Assembly (NCBI GenBank): GCA_028876035.1
Contig: JAGWTK010000153.1
Location: 1 to 8,615 of the forward strand
Direction of reading: 5' to 3'
Origin: Bacteroidota bacterium
GTDB lineage: Bacteria; Bacteroidota; Bacteroidia; Chitinophagales; Chitinophagaceae
DNA: 8,615 nt
This document shows, in pieces, positions 1-6,847 of this stretch (positions are counted from its first letter, which is position 1; the number at the start of each line of letters is the position of its first letter). A program made the translations under genes and the position numbers. The notes beneath the pieces were generated by a model. That model was not told the origin of the DNA, did not search any database, and worked only from the letters and a program-made list of their open reading frames with translations.

Positions 1-756
1 ATTCGCATCGAAAGTATTCTTTGCCCTGTATTTGAAACCCAGTGCCCAGAGTGGCGGGATGGCGCCTCCACCCGAAAACAGGTTGTAACGCTCCATTACC
101 TGTTTTATCGAGGGCCCTTCGAAGTAGATTATTTCAATGCCTTTGGCGCCTTTTACCTGCCACTCTACCAGGTCGGATTTTCCATTGTTGCCGCTGTAGA
201 GATCCGATTCCTTTGTAGCATTGGCCGCATCGTTCGGCGATGCTGCAACAGGCCTGTTGAGCCGGTGCTGTGATCCGGCATAGAAGGTAACATACCGCGA
301 ACTGTTCACCAATATGCCATAACCATTGGATGAGATAAAAAAAGGCAGGGGTGCATGACTGAATCCAATGTTACCAATTGTGCGGCTGTTGACACGGATC
401 TCACGACGAAGCCCCCGTTGCTGAAAACTGTTCACCTGCAACCCGAACCCATACAGTCTTTCGGCATTCGACAAGGGTAAGGAGGCGGAGATGCCACTTT
501 GCAACGGAACATAATGCAATAGTGAAAGTAATGCAGGTGCAGTGCCTGCATGTGGCATCTTCTCCATGGCGGCACTGTTGGCAGGTTCTTTGAAATCAGT
601 GGGCCTGGTGGTTTCCTGTTCACCATATCGCACACGCCATACGCCTGGCGCGATTTGTTCAGGTGTTTGCGCGGCAATACCAAATGAAAAACCTGAGATT
701 ACCAGGAACAGCAAGCTGATTTGCAGCGTCTGCCGGGAGACGATCTTTTGGAACAT
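1..756 (-). CDS. GH31 family glycosidase, N-terminal part (3' end cut by window edge)
   Basis: This is an open frame of 252 codons from an ATG at 756 to the window edge with no stop, so the C-terminal two thirds, including the catalytic aspartates, are missing. The start is chosen because it gives a clean signal peptide (hydrophobic residues 11-28, ending near AAQ30), which points to export. Residues 35-230 look like the N-terminal beta-sandwich of GH31: LYGFGLQ (101-107) followed by FQQRG, and PFFISSNGYGILVNSS (138-153). IPPLWALGFKYR (233-244) then marks entry to the catalytic barrel. GH31 enzymes are retaining alpha-glucosidases, alpha-xylosidases and relatives; which activity applies cannot be read from this part. 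The gene is divergent from the beta-helix gene and on the same strand as the esterase operon, but separated from it. Alpha-xylosidase action on xylan or xyloglucan side chains is the contextual guess. Family assignment is firm, substrate is not. Confidence 0.85.
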   Translation of the reverse strand, partial: MFQKIVSRQTLQISLLFLVISGFSFGIAAQTPEQIAPGVWRVRYGEQETTRPTDFKEPANSAAMEKMPHAGTAPALLSLLHYVPLQSGISASLPLSNAERLYGFGLQVNSFQQRGLRREIRVNSRTIGNIGFSHAPLPFFISSNGYGILVNSSRYVTFYAGSQHRLNRPVAASPNDAANATKESDLYSGNNGKSDLVEWQVKGAKGIEIIYFEGPSIKQVMERYNLFSGGGAIPPLWALGFKYRAKNTFDAN

Positions 757-882
757 AATTCAAAAATACCTCAACCGCTATTGCTGTGCATGGAAGATTG
801 GCGCGATATGCTAGACGATCTGACGAAATATTTGGTTAATGAAGTGTTGTACCGGACTGTGTCATGCAATATTCACTGCCAG

Positions 883-915
883 CAACGTTGTATGTTTGTC
901 CGTTTCGAACAACGG
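883..915. repeat. Palindrome and inverted repeat around the candidate promoter
   Basis: CAACGTTG (883-890) is a perfect 8-bp palindrome immediately before the candidate -7 element. CCGTT (900-904) and AACGG (911-915) form a 5-bp inverted repeat with a 6-nt spacer just after it, overlapping the expected transcription start. The core CGTT/AACG therefore occurs four times in 33 bp, bracketing the -7 box. This could be an operator or a short 5'-leader hairpin. Arms this short can arise by chance. Confidence 0.25.
891..898 (+). promoter_or_regulatory. Candidate Bacteroidota -7 element (TATGTTTG) for the beta-helix gene
   Basis: TATGTTTG matches the TAnnTTTG -7 consensus of Bacteroidota housekeeping promoters exactly. 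It lies 44 nt before the ATG at 943, which would give a 5' leader of about 35-40 nt. No good TTTG -33 partner is seen 19-21 nt upstream, so the promoter is either weak or activator-dependent, or the match is chance. It is the only exact plus-strand match I found in the 186-bp divergent gap. Confidence 0.4.
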
Positions 916-942
916 CTAGTTAGTTTTACGTAATCAACGCCT

Positions 943-2682
943 ATGAGATTTTTGCTGAGCCTGCTGTGCTTCGTTCTGACCGGAATGGTGTCGTTTTCAC
1001 AAGGCAGTTGCAGAATAGTTGTTACGCCGCACGACTACGAAGGCAAACGGGAGCAATGGCTGCAAACCATCATTGACAGTGCAGCTAAAAGAGGCGACTG
1101 TATTGCCATGTGTGCAGGTGTATATCCCTTCTCCCAAACGCTGCATATACCAGCCGGGGTTACCATCCACGGTGCAGGTGCCGGCAGCACTACACTCATC
1201 CGCCCGGAAGGTGGAACCGTTCTCCGTTACATGGGCAAGCAAAATGCCATCGCAATAGAAGGGAGTAATGCCGCGCTGTATGATATGAGCCTGGAGTCAG
1301 GCGACGATATTTGTTCAGGTATCAGTATCATTGCCGACAGTAGCCTGGTAGAATCGGTGGTACTGTCGCGCGTAAACCTGTATGGGTTTACACGTGGTAC
1401 GGCACTTTCATTGCACGCGTTGCGACATGGCGGACTTGGCTATTGTAGTTTCTATGATCTTCGTATTCGCCATGCGAAAACAGGCATTCATATTTGGGAA
1501 GAGGGTGCCGGAAGTTTTGTTAATTCCAATAGTTTTTTTCATGGGGCTGTCTCGGGCGGAGGATTTGACATATGCTTGCTGGTAGATGGTGGCGATAACA
1601 ATATTTTTTATAGCACCGTCATTGAACCCTACGAATCCGGACATGCCCATGTGTTGGTTCGAAAAGGGTCAATCACAGGAGAGCACATACGCATTGAAGC
1701 GACCCGGCAGGATCCACAAAAGCCTGTTCTTTATTTTGCAGCAGGTACGCATTCTTCGGAACTCAGCGGTTTTTTTAGTGGTGGAAGGGTGCAGGATCTC
1801 GGCGATAACCACATTCGCTTTGGCGCACCCAATTTTATAGGCGAAGAAGCGTCGGGAAAGAACGAACTCATCAACGCGTGGTTTACACAATCCAGCGAAC
1901 ATCAATTGCCCGCAGGCTGGGTGGTGGATAAGGATTTGGCGAAGCTCAGGATAGATGCGCTAGGGCCTGTTGCAGGTGCAAACACGTTGTGGATAAACCT
2001 TGCACCGCATTCCAAACTTCAATTATTTCCAGGCCCTGCATTTGCGCCGATGCCTTCTGCCCGGGCTAACAACGACCATGCAGGTTTCAGCGCACTCGTG
2101 CATACGAACAGACCGAATAGCGTAAAGCTCACGTATAATTTTGCAGGCGGAATGGTTTCTTCTGTTGCCCATTCGGGAAGTGGTCAATGGGAAACACTTG
2201 GCATGCAGGTTATCGTTAACCGGAATACGATTCAGCGTCCTGCGCTCCATATCGACAACAGCAGTAACGACGACAGCCTCCTGGTGGGATTTACAGCACC
2301 ATCTTTTGCATTTGGATTGAATCCGCCACTGCGCGAACCGCAGCAGTTGAATAGCAATGGCGGGCGGATTTCTGGTACCGTAACAATGGGTGTTTCCCGC
2401 AGCTTCCGTTATGATGAAAGCAGCAAGGAATTGATCCTTCCGTTGGAAGCAAATTTGTTCATCGTACAACAAAGAGGTCTGAATGTAACGGGCATCAACC
2501 GGCATCAGCCTTTTCCAGCGGGTACGGTTATCACGCTCTTGTTTGAGCAGCCATGGACTAAGGTGAAAAAGTGTAAAGACCTGTTGTTGAAAACGGATTT
2601 TGTCAGCAGCCAGGCGCATTGCTCGCTCAGCCTGCTTAGCAATGGCGACGGCAGCTGGACGGAAACAGGAAGAAATAACTAA
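943..2682 (+). CDS. Secreted right-handed beta-helix protein with phage-tail-like C-terminus; enzyme activity unknown
   Basis: The protein has 579 residues and a signal peptide (hydrophobic 3-18, SFSQG at the end). Residues 25-320 read as a pectate-lyase-fold beta-helix. They open with a typical N-terminal cap: an alpha-helix (38-50), GVYPFSQTLHIPAGVTIHGAG (59-79) and repeated short G/I/N-rich strands such as SGISII, TGIHIW and NNIFYSTV. Residues 322-462 look like a beta-sandwich carrying SGQWETLGMQVIV (413-425). Residues 475-579 (FIVQ, FPAGTVITLLF, LLSNGDGSWTETGRNN) resemble the small beta-domain ending many phage tail fibres and tailspikes. Folds of this kind occur in polysaccharide lyases, GH28-like hydrolases and tailspike depolymerases. 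I see no catalytic signature that decides between them. It is the only plus-strand gene in the window, divergent from GH31 and convergent with CE15 (22 nt between stops). A role in cutting or binding a wall polysaccharide is inferred from context. Confidence 0.75.
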   Translation: MRFLLSLLCFVLTGMVSFSQGSCRIVVTPHDYEGKREQWLQTIIDSAAKRGDCIAMCAGVYPFSQTLHIPAGVTIHGAGAGSTTLIRPEGGTVLRYMGKQNAIAIEGSNAALYDMSLESGDDICSGISIIADSSLVESVVLSRVNLYGFTRGTALSLHALRHGGLGYCSFYDLRIRHAKTGIHIWEEGAGSFVNSNSFFHGAVSGGGFDICLLVDGGDNNIFYSTVIEPYESGHAHVLVRKGSITGEHIRIEATRQDPQKPVLYFAAGTHSSELSGFFSGGRVQDLGDNHIRFGAPNFIGEEASGKNELINAWFTQSSEHQLPAGWVVDKDLAKLRIDALGPVAGANTLWINLAPHSKLQLFPGPAFAPMPSARANNDHAGFSALVHTNRPNSVKLTYNFAGGMVSSVAHSGSGQWETLGMQVIVNRNTIQRPALHIDNSSNDDSLLVGFTAPSFAFGLNPPLREPQQLNSNGGRISGTVTMGVSRSFRYDESSKELILPLEANLFIVQQRGLNVTGINRHQPFPAGTVITLLFEQPWTKVKKCKDLLLKTDFVSSQAHCSLSLLSNGDGSWTETGRNN

Positions 2683-2704
2683 CGGATATACACCGTAAAC
2701 CGTT

Positions 2705-4075
2705 TTATTTGAAATACCTGCCGGCGAATGCCAGGAAGAAAGGCCAGTTGGGACCGGTCGTATGTCCGCCACTGTGTTGCCGGAATGCCAGCTCGCCCTC
2801 AGCCAGCTCCTGCTCTTCAGCAGGCATCTCTTTTGTGGGCAACCCTTTTTTACCCAATAACTCATATACCGGTGATGCATACACGCCGCCAAGAAACATG
2901 CCCTTTGCATCCACCCAATGTCCTTCCACTTTGGGTGATCCGGTACTGATAAACACTGGTCGCGGCGCGCAAAGTGCAAGCAGTTCGTGTGCGTCCACCG
3001 GCAAATCATTTGCGGAAAGGGGGCCCGCATATTTGATGAAATTGCCCGCAAACCAATGGTATTCGCCGGAAGAAGCAAGATTCTCCACCTGTTCTCCATA
3101 CACTCTTCTGAGCAGTTTAGTACCGCCAGCTCCTGATGACCCGATAAAGCCTATGGCAATCCTGGGTTCAAAAGCCATCGCAACAACTGCAGCCTTTCCA
3201 TAGCGGGAAAGGCCTTCAATGGCGATCCTTTTGGTATCTATCCACGAAACTGATTCGAAATAGTCGATCAAACGACTTGCGCCCCAGGCCCAGGCACGCA
3301 AGGTGCCCCATTGACCGGGCGTTCTCCGCTTGCCCCGGTTACATAAGCCAATAATGCCCTCGGTGAGACCAGCACCCCTATCGGCCTGGAAACTGGTCGG
3401 CACAATGACGGCAGCAGCCCAGCCTTTTTCCAACACCTGTTCCTGCCAGCTCTTACCCGGATTCGCATTGGCAGGCCCGGCAGGCATGCGAAACCCTGCA
3501 GGAAACACAAAACCGAATTCGATGACCACCGGAACAGGATCCGCCGCATCTGCAGGCAATAACAAATTTGCCTGGATATCCACGTTGATACCGGGCCAGG
3601 ATTCATTACTGGCATGTCCTCTAAGCTCGCGGTAAACAGCTTTCCGGGAGCCTATAACGGTATCGGCTACCCGCAGTACCGACCAGACAACAGCAGGGAT
3701 CTGATCCGGCAACTTGCCATATACCTCGGTTTCAAATGCGGCGACTATTTCAGGCCGGCGCATCGACCACCACTCTGCCGCGGTTCTTACCAGCCGGCCA
3801 CTTTTCAACAGCAGCGGGTCGGGTAAACTTGTATACGGTGTTGCTTTTGATTCATCGCTGTTCGCTGCATTGGGTGCCTGGAGATTGCCGGAGGGCCCTG
3901 GCCTGATCGAAGTGATTCCCAGTTGTTGCAGCATATCGTTGTAATCGGCTCTTGTGAGGCGGTTCAGGCTGTCGATGCGCACACTGTCTGCATGAGAAAG
4001 CGGGCCAAACTGTGCCATGGAAACGGTGTTGAGAAAGCACGAAATCAGCGTTAGGAAGAGATAATTTTTTTTCAT
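2705..4075 (-). CDS. CE15 glucuronoyl esterase (4-O-methyl-glucuronoyl methylesterase family)
   Basis: This 456-residue exported alpha/beta hydrolase has a signal peptide at 1-21 (ending SMAQ). The CE15 signature GLSRYGK (288-294) carries nucleophile Ser290, SSGAGG (313-318) follows, and the catalytic His is likely His438 in SGGHTTG. DAHELLALCAPRPV (361-374) and GHWVDAKG (385-392) are typical late-core motifs of bacterial members. Fungal enzymes have the catalytic Glu just before SGAGG; here that place is Ser313, so the acid probably comes from elsewhere, with Asp361 a candidate. CE15 enzymes cleave the ester between xylan glucuronic acid and lignin alcohols. The gene is last in the operon, 4 nt after the deacetylase stop. 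The start codon is followed by a run of eight A bases, and slippage there would disrupt the protein. Family is secure; natural substrate is inferred from the neighbouring GH115. Confidence 0.88.
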   Translation of the reverse strand: MKKNYLFLTLISCFLNTVSMAQFGPLSHADSVRIDSLNRLTRADYNDMLQQLGITSIRPGPSGNLQAPNAANSDESKATPYTSLPDPLLLKSGRLVRTAAEWWSMRRPEIVAAFETEVYGKLPDQIPAVVWSVLRVADTVIGSRKAVYRELRGHASNESWPGINVDIQANLLLPADAADPVPVVIEFGFVFPAGFRMPAGPANANPGKSWQEQVLEKGWAAAVIVPTSFQADRGAGLTEGIIGLCNRGKRRTPGQWGTLRAWAWGASRLIDYFESVSWIDTKRIAIEGLSRYGKAAVVAMAFEPRIAIGFIGSSGAGGTKLLRRVYGEQVENLASSGEYHWFAGNFIKYAGPLSANDLPVDAHELLALCAPRPVFISTGSPKVEGHWVDAKGMFLGGVYASPVYELLGKKGLPTKEMPAEEQELAEGELAFRQHSGGHTTGPNWPFFLAFAGRYFK

Positions 4076-4079
4076 CCCG

Positions 4080-4883
4080 TTAATGTTGATGGTCCTGATA
4101 TTGCTTTATATATTTTGCGACTTCCGCTAATGGTGACACCCATACCTGTTTGGTCTTTTCTTTCAACAACTGAAGGAACCGGCGGTGTTCTCCCGCTTCG
4201 ATGTTCAGTGCGTTGCCCCCACCTACTCCATGGAACAGCAACACCAGTAATGATTTCGTTGCAATGGCCTTATCAACCCATTCCATCAATTGGGCGGCGG
4301 TTTGTCCGTTTACCACATAGCAATCGACATTGTACAAATCCACTTCGTTGATTGGATGCATGGCGGCCCGGACTGCGCGGGCAGCAATAAAATCTTTGGA
4401 AAGATGCTGAATAAAAGGGCTGTCGGCAATGGTCATATCGCCGCAGGTAAATGCAAAAGTTCGTTCTTTCCTGCCATCCAATGCCTGCAGAAAGAGGTTG
4501 GTCATCCGGATCTCATCCAGCATCCGGCGCAGTGTGTACTTGCTCATATCGTAGTCCGGGCTCACCCACTCCCGTCCCGCACCGCCTATACACGGGTGAT
4601 AAAGCGTGTGATTGCCGAGTTCATGGCCGCGTTTGGGAAGCGCTTTCCATTCGTTCATCCGTTGCTGCATACTGGGAGAAAAGGCAGTGATATAAAAACT
4701 GGCTTTGAAACCCAGTGAATCCAGCACGGGAAGGGCATTGTCGAGATGTTGATCGATGGCATCATCATAGGTAAGCACCACCGCTGCTTTTTTATTGCCG
4801 TACCAGGGACTATCCTGGGCCACCATCCATTGCGTACTCAACAACAACATCAACAGCGCTTGCAGACATTTGCGGTGAATCAT
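4080..4883 (-). CDS. CE4-type polysaccharide deacetylase, secreted
   Basis: This is a 267-residue NodB-fold protein. I use the ATG at 4883, since it gives a clean signal peptide (MIHRK, then hydrophobic LQALLMLLL, ending MVAQ at 23). The frame stays open upstream only from a TTG at 4967, inside the preceding gene. In this numbering the metal and catalytic motifs are LTYDDA (37-42, with Asp40 as base and Asp41 as ligand) and HTLYHP (92-97, with ligands His92 and His96). LLFHG (215-219, His218) is the C-terminal motif. The usual third motif with an Arg is replaced by TFAFTCGD (142-149), so substrate choice may differ from chitin deacetylases. The family removes N- or O-acetyl groups. Beside CE15, CE20 and GH115, acetyl-xylan or xylo-oligosaccharide deacetylation is the likeliest role, by inference. 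It starts 17 nt after the CE20 stop and ends 4 nt before the CE15 start. Confidence 0.85.
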   Translation of the reverse strand: MIHRKCLQALLMLLLSTQWMVAQDSPWYGNKKAAVVLTYDDAIDQHLDNALPVLDSLGFKASFYITAFSPSMQQRMNEWKALPKRGHELGNHTLYHPCIGGAGREWVSPDYDMSKYTLRRMLDEIRMTNLFLQALDGRKERTFAFTCGDMTIADSPFIQHLSKDFIAARAVRAAMHPINEVDLYNVDCYVVNGQTAAQLMEWVDKAIATKSLLVLLFHGVGGGNALNIEAGEHRRFLQLLKEKTKQVWVSPLAEVAKYIKQYQDHQH

Positions 4884-4900
4884 CTTTGCACATTTATGAG

Positions 4901-6847
4901 TTAATGTATCGGATTCGAAAAAGGCAAAGCTATTTCGAATGGTGTTGCGGGAAGTCCTTCCGGGCAAAACAGGTTGGCGTTGTAGGGATTGTCGGCCCAG
5001 GCATACCGGACAAATACTGGTTTGGAAACCTTATTGCAATGCAGGATCAGGCGCTTTCCTTCGATAACACCCGTTGCCCATTCGAATTTTTTGTCCGCCC
5101 CGGCTACAGCGAAACAGGCGGGTGCTTCGCCGTCATTCGTTGTAAGAGCAGTGGAGAAGTCCAGCACAATTTTTCCGTCGTCAGCAGATGCAGCTTCAAC
5201 CACCGGGCCGTTGGCAACAATACTTGTATCGTGATATGCCTGTTTCATCGCTAACAATGCGAGGCGATCGCCCACATCTTTCTTGTCATCCGGATGAATA
5301 TCGTTCCATTCACCGGCATCGATTGTAACTGCCATGCCGGTGTGCGGCACCGTTAGTGTGTGCCATTGTTGTTGCCGCAATTCGGCCCAGTTGCTTTCAC
5401 CGGGAAGGTAGTTGCGGTTTCCAAAATTTGGTAGCTGTGCAAACAGAAAAGGAAGATTATTGTCTTGTCTTTCTGCCCTCCATTCCATAATCATCGCTTT
5501 CATCAGCGCACCATAAGAAGAGGGATTGCCTGCATTGCTTTCACCCTGGTACCATAAAAAGCCGGCAATACCATAGAAAACGATGGGTGCAAGCATGCCG
5601 TTGTACAAAGCTGCGGGCTGATTCTGCAATGCAATCGAGCGAATGGGTGCTGCTGGCGGAAATGCAGCACCTACTTTGTATTGCCAGGTTCCTTTCAAAT
5701 CGATACTTGTATTGCCTGATTGCAGGAAATATGGTTTATCGGGCACAAACCCGCCTTTGCCTGCGGTATTGGTAATTTTCACCACGAGCAGGTTCTCTCC
5801 TGCTTTTATCACTCCTTCTTTAACCGCATACCGCCGCTGCGGGTATTGGTAACCGGTAGTACCCACCAGCTGACCATTGATGTAAGCGGCGTCTGCATCT
5901 ACAATGCGGCCCAGGAGTAGTCTTGCTGGCTTCCCCGCCAGGCTATCGGGTACGGTAAATGTGCGTCTGTACCATACAATTCCATCCAGTTCTCCCAATC
6001 CCTGTCCCTCCCAAAAACCAGGAACGGTAATGGGTGACCATCCCTTCGGCGTATACACAGGATCATACCATTTAACTGCTGCGTTCATGCCGTTATCGGG
6101 AACGGCCGGTTGTTGCTGTCTTGCGATCGCTGCTTCGCGGTTAATCCGGAAAACCTTTGCCGTGTCTTCATTCTCTTTCAGCAATGCAGCAGCATCAGGA
6201 AAAGCCTGCAATGCCTGTTTGCTCATCCAGGCTTCGATCGGGCTACCGCCTACACTGGCGTTGATGATACCGATTGGCACATGGTATCGTTCGTAGATTT
6301 TTCTTGCAAAAAAGTAGGCCACCGCGCTGAACTTCTTCACATCTTCGGGGTTCGCTGCTTTCCAGTTACCGCCGATCAAATCTTCCGCAGGTCCGGTCAG
6401 GACAGAAGCTTGTGGAATCCAGAATTGCCTGATTTCCGGGTAATGCGCTGTTTTCACGTCTTCGTCATAGCGGATTTGGTGCAATTCCATTTGGTGCACC
6501 ATATTCGACTGGCCTGAACAGAGCCATACATCGCCGAGCAAAATATTGCGCAACGTTTGCTTTTTGGCTCCTGCAATGAATTGCATTTCATAAGGACCGC
6601 CTGCTTCCCTGGCTGGCAGTGCGGCTGTCCAGCGGCCATTGGACGCGGTTTTGGCGACGGTTTTGTTTCCCCTGAAGACAATGACCACTTTTTGTCCGGG
6701 TGTTGCCCATCCCCAAAGTTTAATCGGTTTGTTGCGCTGCAGCACCATACTGTCGCGGATAATAGCAGGCAGCCGAAACTGGCCTTTCGCGATCGCGGGT
6801 ATCAGCAGTACAAGGCAACAGCAATAGCGCAACAAGAATTTATTCAT
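4901..6847 (-). CDS. SGNH carbohydrate acetylesterase, sialate O-acetylesterase/CE20 type, with inserted jelly-roll domain
   Basis: The protein has 648 residues from the ATG at 6847. This start yields a signal peptide (MNKFLLRY, then hydrophobic, ending AKGQ at 23) and an 8-nt overlap with the upstream gene; an ATG at 6880 in frame would bury it. A beta domain (about 24-100) precedes the SGNH core. GQSNM (112-116) carries nucleophile Ser114, GGSPIEAW (200-207) follows, WYQGESN (432-438) is block III, and NDIHP (515-519) holds the Asp516/His518 pair. Between about 265 and 375 a galactose-binding-like jelly roll is inserted (VWYRRTFTVPDSL, AYINGQLVG). Known enzymes of this layout remove acetyl groups from plant oligosaccharides; Xanthomonas CE20 acts on xyloglucan. 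Despite the family name, sialic acid is unlikely here. All catalytic residues seem present. It is the third visible gene of the operon. Confidence 0.88.
   Translation of the reverse strand: MNKFLLRYCCCLVLLIPAIAKGQFRLPAIIRDSMVLQRNKPIKLWGWATPGQKVVIVFRGNKTVAKTASNGRWTAALPAREAGGPYEMQFIAGAKKQTLRNILLGDVWLCSGQSNMVHQMELHQIRYDEDVKTAHYPEIRQFWIPQASVLTGPAEDLIGGNWKAANPEDVKKFSAVAYFFARKIYERYHVPIGIINASVGGSPIEAWMSKQALQAFPDAAALLKENEDTAKVFRINREAAIARQQQPAVPDNGMNAAVKWYDPVYTPKGWSPITVPGFWEGQGLGELDGIVWYRRTFTVPDSLAGKPARLLLGRIVDADAAYINGQLVGTTGYQYPQRRYAVKEGVIKAGENLLVVKITNTAGKGGFVPDKPYFLQSGNTSIDLKGTWQYKVGAAFPPAAPIRSIALQNQPAALYNGMLAPIVFYGIAGFLWYQGESNAGNPSSYGALMKAMIMEWRAERQDNNLPFLFAQLPNFGNRNYLPGESNWAELRQQQWHTLTVPHTGMAVTIDAGEWNDIHPDDKKDVGDRLALLAMKQAYHDTSIVANGPVVEAASADDGKIVLDFSTALTTNDGEAPACFAVAGADKKFEWATGVIEGKRLILHCNKVSKPVFVRYAWADNPYNANLFCPEGLPATPFEIALPFSNPIH

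Noticed and set aside
757..768. TATTTTTG on the minus strand (768-761), a possible -7 element just before the GH31 ATG
   Set aside because: It matches TAnnTTTG but lies only 4 nt from the start codon and has no -33 partner. It would need a leaderless transcript, so it is probably chance in an A/T-rich pre-start region.
721..933. Small plus-strand open frame covering the GH31 start and the divergent gap
   Set aside because: It begins antisense inside the GH31 signal peptide region, its residues show no domain or signal, and it overlaps the candidate promoter.
2681..2704. AACGG...CCGTT inverted repeat between the convergent stops, as a bidirectional terminator
   Set aside because: The stem is only 5 bp with a 14-nt loop, and there is no solid T-run on either strand. 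The position is right but the structure is too weak to call.
2023..3099. Long minus-strand open frame (358 codons) spanning the 3' ends of the beta-helix and CE15 genes
   Set aside because: It is antisense to one well-supported gene and out of frame with another. The translation is rich in Arg, Cys and His, with no domain pattern or signal peptide.
4884..4967. N-terminal extension of the deacetylase from a TTG at 4967
   Set aside because: It would overlap the esterase gene by 67 nt and place 28 polar residues before a good signal peptide. The ATG at 4883 is better.
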